Below are positions 14,461 through 23,191 of a stretch of DNA of 42,242 nt, piece after piece. The stretch spans positions 1 through 42,242 of the forward strand of contig JAHDHX010000006.1 in assembly GCA_020631075.1 (NCBI GenBank), written 5' to 3'. Made by a program: the position numbers and the translations under genes. Position 1 is the first letter of the stretch. Each line of letters opens with the position of its first letter. The notes beneath the pieces are model-generated. The model ran no database searches, was not told where the DNA came from, and was given only the letters and a program-made list of their open reading frames with translations. The DNA comes from Candidatus Altimarinota bacterium. GTDB lineage: Bacteria; Patescibacteriota; Gracilibacteria; UBA4473.

Positions 14461-17166
14461 ATGAGCATGAGTATTCACAAAGTTGAGCAACGTCTGAAAA
14501 CTATTGTTGAGGATTTTGATAAGCAGGAATTCATTTATGATTTATTGCTCGCTTATAAGGTTCCAAAGTCTACGGTAACACGACTAAAACAAGGCAAAGG
14601 AAATGTGAAACTCAATCTGGCAAAACGAGAAGATCGAATAATTCTGAAGAAGAAACTTTTTTTTCAAGAAATAGAAAGTGGAGACTTGCATGATGTGATT
14701 GATGATTTGCAAAAGGACAAACTTACCTCAGCCCACAAACCACGATTTTTGGTTGTTACAGATCATAAAACCCTCTTGGCAGTTGATCTAAAAACAAGTG
14801 ACACTTTGGATATTCCTATTGAAAAGCTCCCAGCGAATGCCGAGTTTTTCCTACCATGGATGGGCATGGAGAAAGCCTCAGCGTCTAATGAGAACATGGC
14901 AGATGTGAGAGCGTCTGAGCGGATGGCAAAACTGTATGATGAGCTGTGTAATGTAAACGAGGAATGGCTGAAAACACACCTGCACGACTTGAATGTGTTT
15001 TTGTCTCGGTTGCTTTTTTGCTTCTTTGCCGAAGACACCGGTATTTTTCCGGATGAAGTGTTTACTAAATCTATCAAATCACACACGCAAGATGATGGAA
15101 GTGATTTTAATGCGTACCTCGAAAAGCTCTTTGAGATGCTGGATACGCCAGAGGATAATACTGACCGAGATCAGCTGCCGGAGTATCTGAAAAAGTTTCC
15201 GTATGTGAATGGGAAGCTCTTTACCGATAAGCATGAGACACCGCAATTCAATGCGAGGGCAAGACGAATGGTGATAGAGTGCGGAAAGTTGAATTGGAAA
15301 GAGATTAATCCGGATATATTCGGGTCTATGCTGCAGGCGGTGGCACGAATCCGCCAAGGGAATGACGAAGACATAGACGGTAATGATGCGACCAAGCACT
15401 ACACGTCTGTGCCCAACATTATGAAAGTGATCAATCCGCTGTTTCTCGATGAGCTGAATGAGCAATATGAAAAAAGCCAAGATAGCGTAAAAGGACTTGA
15501 AAAACTGCTGATTCGGATGAGTAAGATTCGGATATTTGATCCGGCGTGTGGCAGCGGTAATTTCTTGATTATTGCGTATAAGCGACTACGAGAGCTGGAG
15601 ATAGAAATCGTGAAACGATTACAAGAGCTAGAAAAACATCGTTCGCTCAGGCTGTTTAGTGAGATACGCCTCGATCAGTTCTTTGGGATTGAGATAGATG
15701 ATTTTGCGGTGGAGACGGCCCGTCTGTCTCTGTGGCTGGCAGAGCACCAGATGAACATGGCTCAGCACAAAGCCTTTGGGCAGGCACAGCCCACCATACC
15801 GCTGAAGAAGGCTGGGAACATAGTGCATGCCAACGCCACACGAATAGAATGGGCAGAAGTGTGCCCCAAAAGCCAAGACCATGAGACGTATTTGCTGGGG
15901 AATCCACCATATAAGGGAGCAAGAAAGCAGTCTATAAAAATGAAATCTGATATAGAATTCTGCCTTGGGCACATTAAGGGGTCTGGAAATATCGATTATA
16001 TTGCACCATGGTTCATTAAGGGAGCTGAGTATATTCACCTTCAAGATTCAAAGTGTGCTTTTGTTTCTACTAATTCAATCTGTCAGGGAGTTCAAGTTTC
16101 ATTAGTTTGGTCTGAAGTCTTAAAATTAAATTTAGAAATCTGTTTTGCTCATCAATCATTTAGTTGGTCAAATAATGCGAAAGGTAATGCAGGGGTTACA
16201 GTTGTAATTATTGGTTTAGGAAATACTTCAAATGCTAAAAAGATTATTTTTAATGGAGAAAGAAAGGCTAATGTACAAAAAATATCTCCGTATTTAGTTG
16301 CGGGATCAGATTTATTTGTGACCGACCAATCCAAACCAATAAGTTTACTGCCAATTATGGAGTCAGGAAGTATGAATAATGGGAAGTCATTATTACTCAC
16401 AAAAAGTGAGAAAGATTTAATTCAGGACAATAGAGTTGATAGGTTTATAAAACCAATCATTGGGGGAGATGAATTTTTAAATGGAAAACAGAGGTATTGT
16501 TTTTGGATTTATGATTCAGACCTTGAAGCAGCTGAAAGCATACCTTTTTTAAAGGGAAAAATTGATAATATAAAAAAAGAGAGATTGGATAGTAAGCGAA
16601 AAGCAACACAAAAACTAGCAAATACCCCTCATAAGTTTGCAGAAATTCGACATAAAAATTCATCATATGTATTTATTCCCTTTGTATCATCAGAAAAGCG
16701 TAATTACATTGTAGCTGGATTCTTTCAGGAAGATACAATTCCAATTGCACCGCATCAAACTATCTACGATGCAGAGCCATGGGTATTTGGTGTGGTGTCA
16801 TCACGTATGCACATGACATGGGTTCGAGCCGTTGGTGGACGCATGAAAACAGATATCCGCTACTCATCTACGCTTTGCTACAACACATTTCCCTTCCCAC
16901 CCCTTACCGCACGGCAAAAAGAAGAAATAGAAGATCGGGTGTTTGATGTGTTAGACGAACGAGAAAAATATCCAGAAAAAACCATGGCTCAGCTATATGA
17001 CCCCGACAAAATGCCGGAGGGACTGCTGACAGCTCATCAGAACCTAGATGCCGCCGTGGAGCGAGTGTATCGTTCTCGTCCCTTTGAAAGTGACGAGGAA
17101 CGACTAGAATATCTGTTTGCTCTGTATGAGAAGATGACGGCTACAATTAAATCAGAAACAAAATGA
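14461..17166 (+). CDS. MmeI-like class I SAM-dependent DNA methyltransferase (type IIG-like)
   Basis: 901 residues. The N-terminal ~180 residues match the MmeI-type N-terminal region (EFIYDLLLAYKVPKSTVTRL, then KPRFLVVTDHKTLLAVD and an FFLPWMG segment); a PD-(D/E)xK nuclease site is not evident to me. Helical spacer to ~350. Gamma-class methyltransferase: motif I DPACGSGNF at 360-368 and motif IV NPPY at 481-484. Target-recognition region ~510-790, then a C-terminal FPFPPLT segment and helices. Adenine-N6 methylation is expected. First gene of a four-gene defence-type cluster; its stop overlaps the next start (ATGA). DNA for ~520-770 is visibly more AT-rich than either side, as if the recognition domain had been exchanged. 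The ATG at 14467 is an alternative start. Confidence 0.85.
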   Translation: MSMSIHKVEQRLKTIVEDFDKQEFIYDLLLAYKVPKSTVTRLKQGKGNVKLNLAKREDRIILKKKLFFQEIESGDLHDVIDDLQKDKLTSAHKPRFLVVTDHKTLLAVDLKTSDTLDIPIEKLPANAEFFLPWMGMEKASASNENMADVRASERMAKLYDELCNVNEEWLKTHLHDLNVFLSRLLFCFFAEDTGIFPDEVFTKSIKSHTQDDGSDFNAYLEKLFEMLDTPEDNTDRDQLPEYLKKFPYVNGKLFTDKHETPQFNARARRMVIECGKLNWKEINPDIFGSMLQAVARIRQGNDEDIDGNDATKHYTSVPNIMKVINPLFLDELNEQYEKSQDSVKGLEKLLIRMSKIRIFDPACGSGNFLIIAYKRLRELEIEIVKRLQELEKHRSLRLFSEIRLDQFFGIEIDDFAVETARLSLWLAEHQMNMAQHKAFGQAQPTIPLKKAGNIVHANATRIEWAEVCPKSQDHETYLLGNPPYKGARKQSIKMKSDIEFCLGHIKGSGNIDYIAPWFIKGAEYIHLQDSKCAFVSTNSICQGVQVSLVWSEVLKLNLEICFAHQSFSWSNNAKGNAGVTVVIIGLGNTSNAKKIIFNGERKANVQKISPYLVAGSDLFVTDQSKPISLLPIMESGSMNNGKSLLLTKSEKDLIQDNRVDRFIKPIIGGDEFLNGKQRYCFWIYDSDLEAAESIPFLKGKIDNIKKERLDSKRKATQKLANTPHKFAEIRHKNSSYVFIPFVSSEKRNYIVAGFFQEDTIPIAPHQTIYDAEPWVFGVVSSRMHMTWVRAVGGRMKTDIRYSSTLCYNTFPFPPLTARQKEEIEDRVFDVLDEREKYPEKTMAQLYDPDKMPEGLLTAHQNLDAAVERVYRSRPFESDEERLEYLFALYEKMTATIKSETK

Positions 17167-18293
17167 ATTTAAAAAAATTAAAAGACACAGCTGAAACAAC
17201 GATCTCAAACATAAGAGAAAATGGGCAATATCCTAATGAGAATGATCTGTTTGATTACAAAGAAAAATTAAATATTGGAAAAGAAGAAGATAGTATTGAA
17301 ATATTTATGATAAATTTTGCAAAAGATATTATTTCTTTTTCAAACGCTAATGGAGGAATACTTTTATTGGGAATAAAAGAACAGAATGGAATTAAAAGTG
17401 AAGTTGGCTTAAATAAAAAAGACATTGAAATCTTAAGCTCAGTAGATACTGAACAAATCAACGCTAAGTTTAAAAAAATACTTCAATCCAATGTGGCAAT
17501 AGACATTCAGCCTTTTAATATAGGATCTAAAAATTGCTTCTATATCTTAATTGAAAAAAATACTAGTACTTTAATTCCTGTATCAGATCAAAAAAAATAT
17601 AAGTTAAATAAGGGAGAAATTTGGTATAGAGTTTCAAGTAATAATCTACATGCAAACCAAAATACATCTAATATGGATGAATTCGTAAGATCTAAATCCA
17701 ATGAAAAAAGTAAAGAATTTATGGAAATATGGTCAAAGATATTACCAGAAATGTTCGATATAAATCCAAAAGAAATACTTTTAATTAATCCAATTAAAAA
17801 TCAGGTATATGGATTTAATGCAAAAAATAATTCTTTGTCAGGAAGTAATATAGAAATAGACAAAAGCGAAACAGGAGTATTTAATATAATACTAAATGCT
17901 ATCCATGCAGGAGAAATTGGGAAGATAACAACAAACAAAGGTAAGCCAATTTATAAGATTGTTGGCGAAATAAAAGAGGCCGCACCACACATTATTTTAA
18001 CGAGTTTAGAATCAGAAGCGAAGGCATTATCACATTATAATTTTACTAATGTGCAGCTAAAACAAGTAATCTATTATTTAGGCTGGGTTTCCAATGCTAA
18101 ATTTAAAGTAAGAAATCCTGAGACTACTGAAATAAATGGAAATGAATTTATTTGGATTGAAACAACTGATCACTCAAAACAAACAACAAAAGTTTTCTTT
18201 TCTCCTAAAGCTATAGGTGAGGTCGTAAATATAATAAATAACGTTTCTCTTCATGGAGATATCTTTAATAAAAAACTTAAACCTAAAAATTAA
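17163..18293 (+). CDS. AlbA_2/Schlafen-like domain protein
   Basis: 376 residues. Residues ~28-165 carry the AlbA_2 (divergent AAA_4, Schlafen-related) pattern: D-Y-K-E-K-L near 31, KDIISFSNANGGILLLGI at ~55-72, and a WYRVSSNN strand near 157. The other ~200 residues are unassigned. Proteins of this fold bind nucleic acid and some Schlafen relatives cleave tRNA; here only an accessory nucleic-acid role in the defence cluster can be inferred. It starts inside the methyltransferase stop codon, so it is co-transcribed. The gene is far more AT-rich than its neighbours, which suggests separate acquisition. Confidence 0.75.
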   Translation: MNLKKLKDTAETTISNIRENGQYPNENDLFDYKEKLNIGKEEDSIEIFMINFAKDIISFSNANGGILLLGIKEQNGIKSEVGLNKKDIEILSSVDTEQINAKFKKILQSNVAIDIQPFNIGSKNCFYILIEKNTSTLIPVSDQKKYKLNKGEIWYRVSSNNLHANQNTSNMDEFVRSKSNEKSKEFMEIWSKILPEMFDINPKEILLINPIKNQVYGFNAKNNSLSGSNIEIDKSETGVFNIILNAIHAGEIGKITTNKGKPIYKIVGEIKEAAPHIILTSLESEAKALSHYNFTNVQLKQVIYYLGWVSNAKFKVRNPETTEINGNEFIWIETTDHSKQTTKVFFSPKAIGEVVNIINNVSLHGDIFNKKLKPKN

Positions 18294-18329
18294 AATTCAG
18301 TATGTCGGGATTTCCGAAATACTGAATTT
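18293..18329 (+). promoter_or_regulatory. Strong hairpin between AlbA_2 and helicase genes
   Basis: AAATTCAGTAT (18293-18303) pairs perfectly with ATACTGAATTT (18319-18329). TCGG (18305) and CCGA (18314) extend the stem inside the loop. It is not followed by a T-run, so it is a possible attenuator, RNA-processing site or operator rather than a classic terminator. Confidence 0.6.
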
Positions 18330-18347
18330 AATAATCCAAACTAAACC

Positions 18348-20267
18348 ATGCCAGATTTAGTCCGCAGAACATACGCCCAAACTGGGAAAAGCAAATCTAC
18401 CAACGAACTGGGGATGCGAGAGATGCAAGAACGTGCCTACTCCAAACGTGATGCTCAGTATTTGCTGATCAAAGCTCCGCCGGCTTCCGGTAAAAGCCGA
18501 GCGTTGATGTTTATTGCCTTGGATAAAATCCATAACCAAGGCGTAAAAAAAGCCATTGTGGCTGTACCTGAAAAATCCATTGGCGGTTCATTTGGTCACA
18601 CCGAACTCATGAAATATGGGTTCTTTGCTGACTGGAATCCAGATGACCGGTGGAACCTGTGCACTCCGGGTGGAGAAAAAAGCAAAGTGCAGGCGTTCCT
18701 CAAATTTATGGAAAGTGAAGAAAAGATCCTTATCTGTACGCATGCGACTTTGCGATTTGCCTTTGAGCATATTGATGAAAGCAAATTCAACGATGTACTA
18801 CTGGCAATAGATGAATTTCACCATGTGTCAGCAGATAAGGAGTCAAACATCCTTGGAAGCCTGCTTCATAGCGTTATGACAAAATCAGACGCACATGTGG
18901 TAGCAATGACAGGGTCATACTTCCGTGGGGATGGTGTACCGGTGTTGCTTCCTGAGGATGAAGCTAAGTTTGATCGAGTGACCTATAACTACTACGAACA
19001 GCTCAATGGGTATGAGTACCTCAAATCTCTTGGGATTGGATACCATTTCTATACCGGTCGCTACACAGGTGCAATCCCTGAGGTGCTAGACACCGATAAA
19101 AAAACTATCTTGCACATCCCCAATGTAAACGCTGGAGAGTCTACAAAAGACAAGTACAACGAAGTTGGGCATATTCTTGATAGTATCGGGGTAGTAGAAA
19201 AACAAGACAGTCAGACAGGGGTGATTTACTTAAAGCGTCACACAGATGGAAAAACAATCAAAGTGGCCGATCTAGTGGATGACATGAAGAGCCGTGATCA
19301 TATCATGGAATATCTGCGTAACATTGAAGGTCCAGAAGATATTGATTTAATTATCGCCTTGGGCATGGCGAAAGAGGGGTTTGATTGGCCGTATTGTGAA
19401 CACGCTCTCACGGTGGGCTACCGAGGCTCACTCACAGAGGTTATTCAGATCATCGGTCGTTGTACTCGTGATAGTGACAACAAAGATCACGCTCAATTCA
19501 CTAACCTCATCGCCCAGCCAGATGCCATGGATGATGATGTCGTGGTTGCGGTAAACAACATGCTCAAGGCTATTACTTGTTCACTTCTGATGGAGCAAGT
19601 CATGGCTCCGGTGTTCAAATTTCGAACAAAGCAATCTGATGAGGATAAATCTGAAGCTGGTACGCTAAAAATCAGAGGATTCAAAGAACCAAAAACAGAA
19701 CGAGTGGAGCAAATCCTCGAATCAGATCTTAATGATATTAAGGCAACGATCCTGCAAGACAGTAAAATGCTTAAGGCGCTTCCAGGCAATATTGATCCGG
19801 AGGTCATAAACAAGGTTATGATCCCGAAAATCATTCAGGAAAAATATCCGGAGTTGAGTAATGATGAGATTGAGCAGGTGCGTCAGCATGTAGTGGTGGA
19901 TAGTGTGGTTAAAAATGGTGAAATCAAAACTACCGGAGACAAGAAATTTATCCGGATGGCGGGCAAGTTTGTGAATATTGATGACCTCAATATTGACCTA
20001 ATTGATCGAATTAATCCATTCCAAGAAGCCTTTGAGGTACTATCAAAGTCAGTTACATCACAGACGCTACGAGTCATCCAAGAATCTATTGAAATGACTC
20101 GGATTCAAATGACAGATGAGGAGGCTTTGCTTCTTTGGCCCAAAATCAAAGACTTTGTAAAAACAAAAGGCAAGCACCCAAGTGTATCTTCACCAGATCC
20201 ATTAGAGAAACGAATGGCAGAGGCTGTTATTTACCTCAAACGATTACGACGAGAAGAAAAGATTTAG
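18348..20267 (+). CDS. SF2 DEAD/DEAH-type helicase of defence cluster
   Basis: 639 residues. Helicase motifs are clear: I APPASGKS (43-50), II DEFHH (155-159), III MTGSY (187-191), VI QIIGRCTR (367-374). The two RecA-like domains end near residue 400. The C-terminal ~240 residues are helical and charged, of unknown function. SF2 translocases in restriction-type systems move along DNA and feed a nuclease. The next gene encodes a GIY-YIG nuclease 14 bp downstream, and a methyltransferase lies upstream, which supports a restriction or other anti-phage role. Confidence 0.88.
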   Translation: MPDLVRRTYAQTGKSKSTNELGMREMQERAYSKRDAQYLLIKAPPASGKSRALMFIALDKIHNQGVKKAIVAVPEKSIGGSFGHTELMKYGFFADWNPDDRWNLCTPGGEKSKVQAFLKFMESEEKILICTHATLRFAFEHIDESKFNDVLLAIDEFHHVSADKESNILGSLLHSVMTKSDAHVVAMTGSYFRGDGVPVLLPEDEAKFDRVTYNYYEQLNGYEYLKSLGIGYHFYTGRYTGAIPEVLDTDKKTILHIPNVNAGESTKDKYNEVGHILDSIGVVEKQDSQTGVIYLKRHTDGKTIKVADLVDDMKSRDHIMEYLRNIEGPEDIDLIIALGMAKEGFDWPYCEHALTVGYRGSLTEVIQIIGRCTRDSDNKDHAQFTNLIAQPDAMDDDVVVAVNNMLKAITCSLLMEQVMAPVFKFRTKQSDEDKSEAGTLKIRGFKEPKTERVEQILESDLNDIKATILQDSKMLKALPGNIDPEVINKVMIPKIIQEKYPELSNDEIEQVRQHVVVDSVVKNGEIKTTGDKKFIRMAGKFVNIDDLNIDLIDRINPFQEAFEVLSKSVTSQTLRVIQESIEMTRIQMTDEEALLLWPKIKDFVKTKGKHPSVSSPDPLEKRMAEAVIYLKRLRREEKI

Positions 20268-20281
20268 TGCCTTCATAAACC

Positions 20282-21472
20282 ATGAAAAAAGAAGAATTAT
20301 TGCAATTGATTTCAGAAGATGAATTTGGACTTCTAAATGTTACGTCCAAGAGCAGTGCTATGTCTGAAGACGATCGATTGATTGCTTCTTTTGAGGAGAT
20401 TACTGCTTTTGTAGAAAATACGGGACATGAACCAAAACCCAGCAAGCAAATTAAGGAAAGACGTCTTTATTCACGGCTCAAAGGAATTCGTGGAAACTTA
20501 AAAAATGCAGGCGTATTAATTGAGAGCGGATATGACAAATTCAACCTCCTTGAAGAACAAGCAAAGGAGTTACAAAGCGTCAAAGATATTATGGAAGATG
20601 ATGATCTGGGGATACTTGATGACCCAACAGGTATTTTTAGTATCAAACAAGAAGCCCTTATCCGACATCGAAAATCGGCTGAGTTTGTTGCCCAGAGAAA
20701 GGCATGCAAGGATTTCGATGAATTTGAGCCTCTATTTCTGCAATGTCACCAAGATCTGAAGAATGGCCGTAGACAACTCGAAAGAAATTTTAGAAGTGAT
20801 CAAAAAATACAACAAGGGCGTTTTTGCCTGATTAATGGCATGCTTCTTTATCTTGCAAAGGTCGTTCGAGATAGAAAAGATGTAAAAGGAACGCAAGATG
20901 GTAGGCTTCGAGTGATTTTTGAAAATGGAACGGAATCCAATATGCTTTTAAGAAGTCTGTCTAGAAGAATACGAGCGGAAAATGGGAAAATGATAACAGA
21001 TCCTAACGGGGATTTAGAGACTGAACTTTCAAGAAAAGCAGGATTAATAACAGATAAAGACCAACAAGCAGGGTACATCTATGTTTTGAAATCCTTGAGT
21101 CAAAATGAACAAATAGCGAGCTTAAAAGACTTATATAAAATTGGTTTCACAACTGGATCCGTAGAGTCAAGAATTTCAAATGCAGAAAAAAAACCAACGT
21201 ACCTCATGGCGCCTGTAGCTATTGTGGCAACCTTCAAGTGCTTTAACTTCAATCCTCAAAACTTAGAACAAAAACTTCATGCATTTTTTGGTAAATCTTG
21301 TTTAAATATTGATGTATTTGATAAAAATGGAAAGCGACACTCTCCACGAGAATGGTTTGTTGCACCTTATGAAATAATAAAACAAGTTATAAGTTTGGTA
21401 GTCGAGAACAAAATCAATGATTTTCGATTCAATAAAAAATTAAATCTAATTGAAAGACTAGTCCTCGACTAA
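20282..21472 (+). CDS. T5orf172-type GIY-YIG nuclease
   Basis: 396 residues. The C-terminal ~130 residues are a T5orf172/GIY-YIG domain: GYIYVLKS at ~264, LYKIGFTTGSVESRI at ~283-298, NLEQKLHAFF near 325 and REWF near 355 supplying the late Glu. GIY-YIG enzymes cut DNA through a single metal ion. The N-terminal ~250 residues are helical and charged with no family I recognise; they may contact the helicase or DNA. This is the last gene of the cluster, 55 bp before the recombinase gene. Confidence 0.82.
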   Translation: MKKEELLQLISEDEFGLLNVTSKSSAMSEDDRLIASFEEITAFVENTGHEPKPSKQIKERRLYSRLKGIRGNLKNAGVLIESGYDKFNLLEEQAKELQSVKDIMEDDDLGILDDPTGIFSIKQEALIRHRKSAEFVAQRKACKDFDEFEPLFLQCHQDLKNGRRQLERNFRSDQKIQQGRFCLINGMLLYLAKVVRDRKDVKGTQDGRLRVIFENGTESNMLLRSLSRRIRAENGKMITDPNGDLETELSRKAGLITDKDQQAGYIYVLKSLSQNEQIASLKDLYKIGFTTGSVESRISNAEKKPTYLMAPVAIVATFKCFNFNPQNLEQKLHAFFGKSCLNIDVFDKNGKRHSPREWFVAPYEIIKQVISLVVENKINDFRFNKKLNLIERLVLD

Positions 21473-21494
21473 AGTGGGTCATCGTGACACTAAT

Positions 21495-21516
21495 GTGGGT
21501 AACACTATTTACTCAC
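21495..21516 (+). promoter_or_regulatory. Dyad upstream of the recombinase gene (candidate operator)
   Basis: GTGGGTAA, 5 bp, TTTACTCAC form an imperfect inverted repeat ending 10 bp before the recombinase ATG. The same 22 bp stand before the recombinase pseudogene at 29492-29513, while the DNA further upstream is unrelated. Conservation with the gene suggests self-regulation. Confidence 0.5.
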
Positions 21517-21526
21517 CAGTTTCAAA

Positions 21527-22822
21527 ATGGAAACTTCAAGAAAAAGAGCCGAAGCACCGCTTCGGTATTGTATATACGCCCGCAAGTCGTCTGAAAGTGA
21601 CGAAAAGCAAGCCATGAGCATTGAGGCACAAATACGAGAGATGCAACAAATTGCGGAGCGAGAAAATTTAAATGTCGTTGACGTACGCAATGAAGCAAAA
21701 TCTGCGAAATCTGTTGGCGTTCGCCCTGTCTATAATCAGCTCTTACAAGACATTGAAGATGAAGATATACAGGGCATTATAACGTGGGCACCTGATAGAT
21801 TGAGCAGGAATGCCGGTGATTTAGGCAGGCTCGTCGATCTCATGGACGCAGGCAAACTGCATGAAATACGAACACATGGACAGAATTTTAGGAATAACCC
21901 CAACGAGAAATTCTTACTGATGATACTCTGCAGCCAAGCCAAGCTTGAGAATGATAACAGAGGAAAAAATATTCGACGAGGCATGAGAGCTGCTTGTGAG
22001 AGTGGGAGAAAACCAGGTATGCCAGCATTAGGGTACGCCATTAAAAGAGAAGGATCACGGTATCGTGGTGCTTGTGAAATTGTTCACGACGAAGAGAGAA
22101 TCCATCACATCAAAAAATTGTTTCACCTAATACTCGACAAAGATATGAGCGGACGCGAAGCTTGGCACCAAGTAACCAGTGAAGGTCTAAGAACACGCAA
22201 AGGAAAAGTTCTCACCCGCAGTATGGTGTATCGCATTCTCAATGACACATTCTACTATGGAGAGTTCGAATACCCGAAACAATCTGGAGTTTGGTACAAA
22301 GGCAATCATAAACCAATAATCACCAAAAAACAGTTTTTAGAAGTCAGAAAACGACTCGCAACCTACGAGAAAAGTAAATGGGGTGCCAAAACATTCTATT
22401 ACTCAAAGTTACTTAAATGCGGCAGGTGCGGCTCTGGCATCATCGGTGAAGAACACATAAGAGAACGCAAAAGTGGTGTGAAAAAATATGTGTATTACAA
22501 ATGTTCACGCTATGGAGGAAAGCTACAATGTAACGAACTCTACATTAGAGAGGAAGACCTGATTGATCGAATATCTGAGTATATTGATGCCTATCGTGAT
22601 ATCGACATAAAAGTAAATAGCAAAATCATTCAGCAAATTCAGATGCTCAATGAGATTAATAAAATAGCAGGAATTAGAACTGTTCTAGAGCCAATAGATT
22701 ATATCAAGCAGGTCCTTGTAAATGGAAGCGGCAGACAAAAAGCGCAGTTACTCAAATGCATTGATAAGAAGTTCTTTCTTCAAAATGGTGAAATCTTCCT
22801 AGGGAAGAACGAAGAGAAATAA
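21527..22822 (+). CDS. Large serine recombinase (integrase) of element 1
   Basis: 431 residues, intact. The resolvase/invertase catalytic domain starts with YARKSS, catalytic Ser21, and has the DRLSRN motif near 88-93. A 'recombinase' domain follows at ~165-270 (LGYAI, TRSMVYRILNDTFYYGEF). Zinc ribbon: C-G-R-C at ~298-301, then paired Cys at ~329 and ~337. The C-terminal coiled segment is short. Such enzymes integrate and excise elements between short attP and attB sites. The gene is last in the element, 61 bp from the att-like repeat, a typical integrase position. 29524-30238 is a decayed near-copy. Confidence 0.95.
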   Translation: METSRKRAEAPLRYCIYARKSSESDEKQAMSIEAQIREMQQIAERENLNVVDVRNEAKSAKSVGVRPVYNQLLQDIEDEDIQGIITWAPDRLSRNAGDLGRLVDLMDAGKLHEIRTHGQNFRNNPNEKFLLMILCSQAKLENDNRGKNIRRGMRAACESGRKPGMPALGYAIKREGSRYRGACEIVHDEERIHHIKKLFHLILDKDMSGREAWHQVTSEGLRTRKGKVLTRSMVYRILNDTFYYGEFEYPKQSGVWYKGNHKPIITKKQFLEVRKRLATYEKSKWGAKTFYYSKLLKCGRCGSGIIGEEHIRERKSGVKKYVYYKCSRYGGKLQCNELYIREEDLIDRISEYIDAYRDIDIKVNSKIIQQIQMLNEINKIAGIRTVLEPIDYIKQVLVNGSGRQKAQLLKCIDKKFFLQNGEIFLGKNEEK

Positions 22823-22883
22823 TACGAACATTTCGCAGTTCTTCGCAAATAATCCGAATGCACCTGAATGTGAGGGTTTAGGG

Positions 22884-22999
22884 TCTAGAACAAAACTCAG
22901 GTGAAAAGGGGCTTCAGCACATCAAAAAACACCGTTTTGTTAGGTGTCTCACTATGTGAGGTTAAATAAGTATTTCAATACTACAAATAACTATGGTGC
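22884..22999. repeat. att-like repeat, junction of elements 1 and 2
   Basis: Copy 2 of the repeat. The distal half is nearly identical to copy 3 (30300-30416). It keeps the dyads CTCAC-TAT-GTGAG and AGTAT-TTCA-ATACT. It ends TGGTGC and is then followed by CTAATTAGGG..., unlike the other two copies. The remaining 23000-23131 carries an 8-T run (~23033-23040) but no gene. Confidence 0.8.
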
Positions 23000-23131
23000 C
23001 TAATTAGGGACGCGAACCTATTAGGAGGGTCTGTTTTTTTTACGTTTCACGTTCTGTGATTTATTGCATGCCTTTTAGGAGTTAAGAATTTAAAATCTGT
23101 TGCACTTCTTTTTAGAATCTAGGGCCTTTTG

Positions 23132-23160
23132 TTTGCAAAATAAAATAATAAATTTATAAT
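23132..23160 (+). promoter_or_regulatory. Promoter of the giant gene
   Basis: TTTGCA, 17-bp spacer, consensus TATAAT, in AT-rich DNA. The expected start near 23167 gives a ~25-nt leader to the ATG at 23192, longer than the near-leaderless chromosomal genes. Confidence 0.65.
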
Positions 23161-23191
23161 ATTTAGAAGATTTTATACCTTAAGACAGTCT

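Larger units (their letters stand above)
7999..22999. mobile_element. Integrative element 1 at tRNA-Leu (serine recombinase, packaging, methylation and defence genes)
   Basis: The ~15-kb segment lies between the first and second att-like repeats. Its composition differs from the flanking chromosome: lower GC and no strong C excess on the + strand. All its genes point the same way. The order is unknown gene, terminator, two DNA methyltransferases, terminase small and large subunits, two small genes, four defence-type genes, serine recombinase, att repeat. No portal, capsid, tail, lysis or replication gene is recognisable. Exact boundaries depend on the crossover position inside the repeat. Confidence 0.75.

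Noticed and set aside
23000-23040. A further functional tRNA gene at the element junction
   Set aside because: Only a 3'-end-like part is present, its T stem pairs poorly, and there is no anticodon arm.
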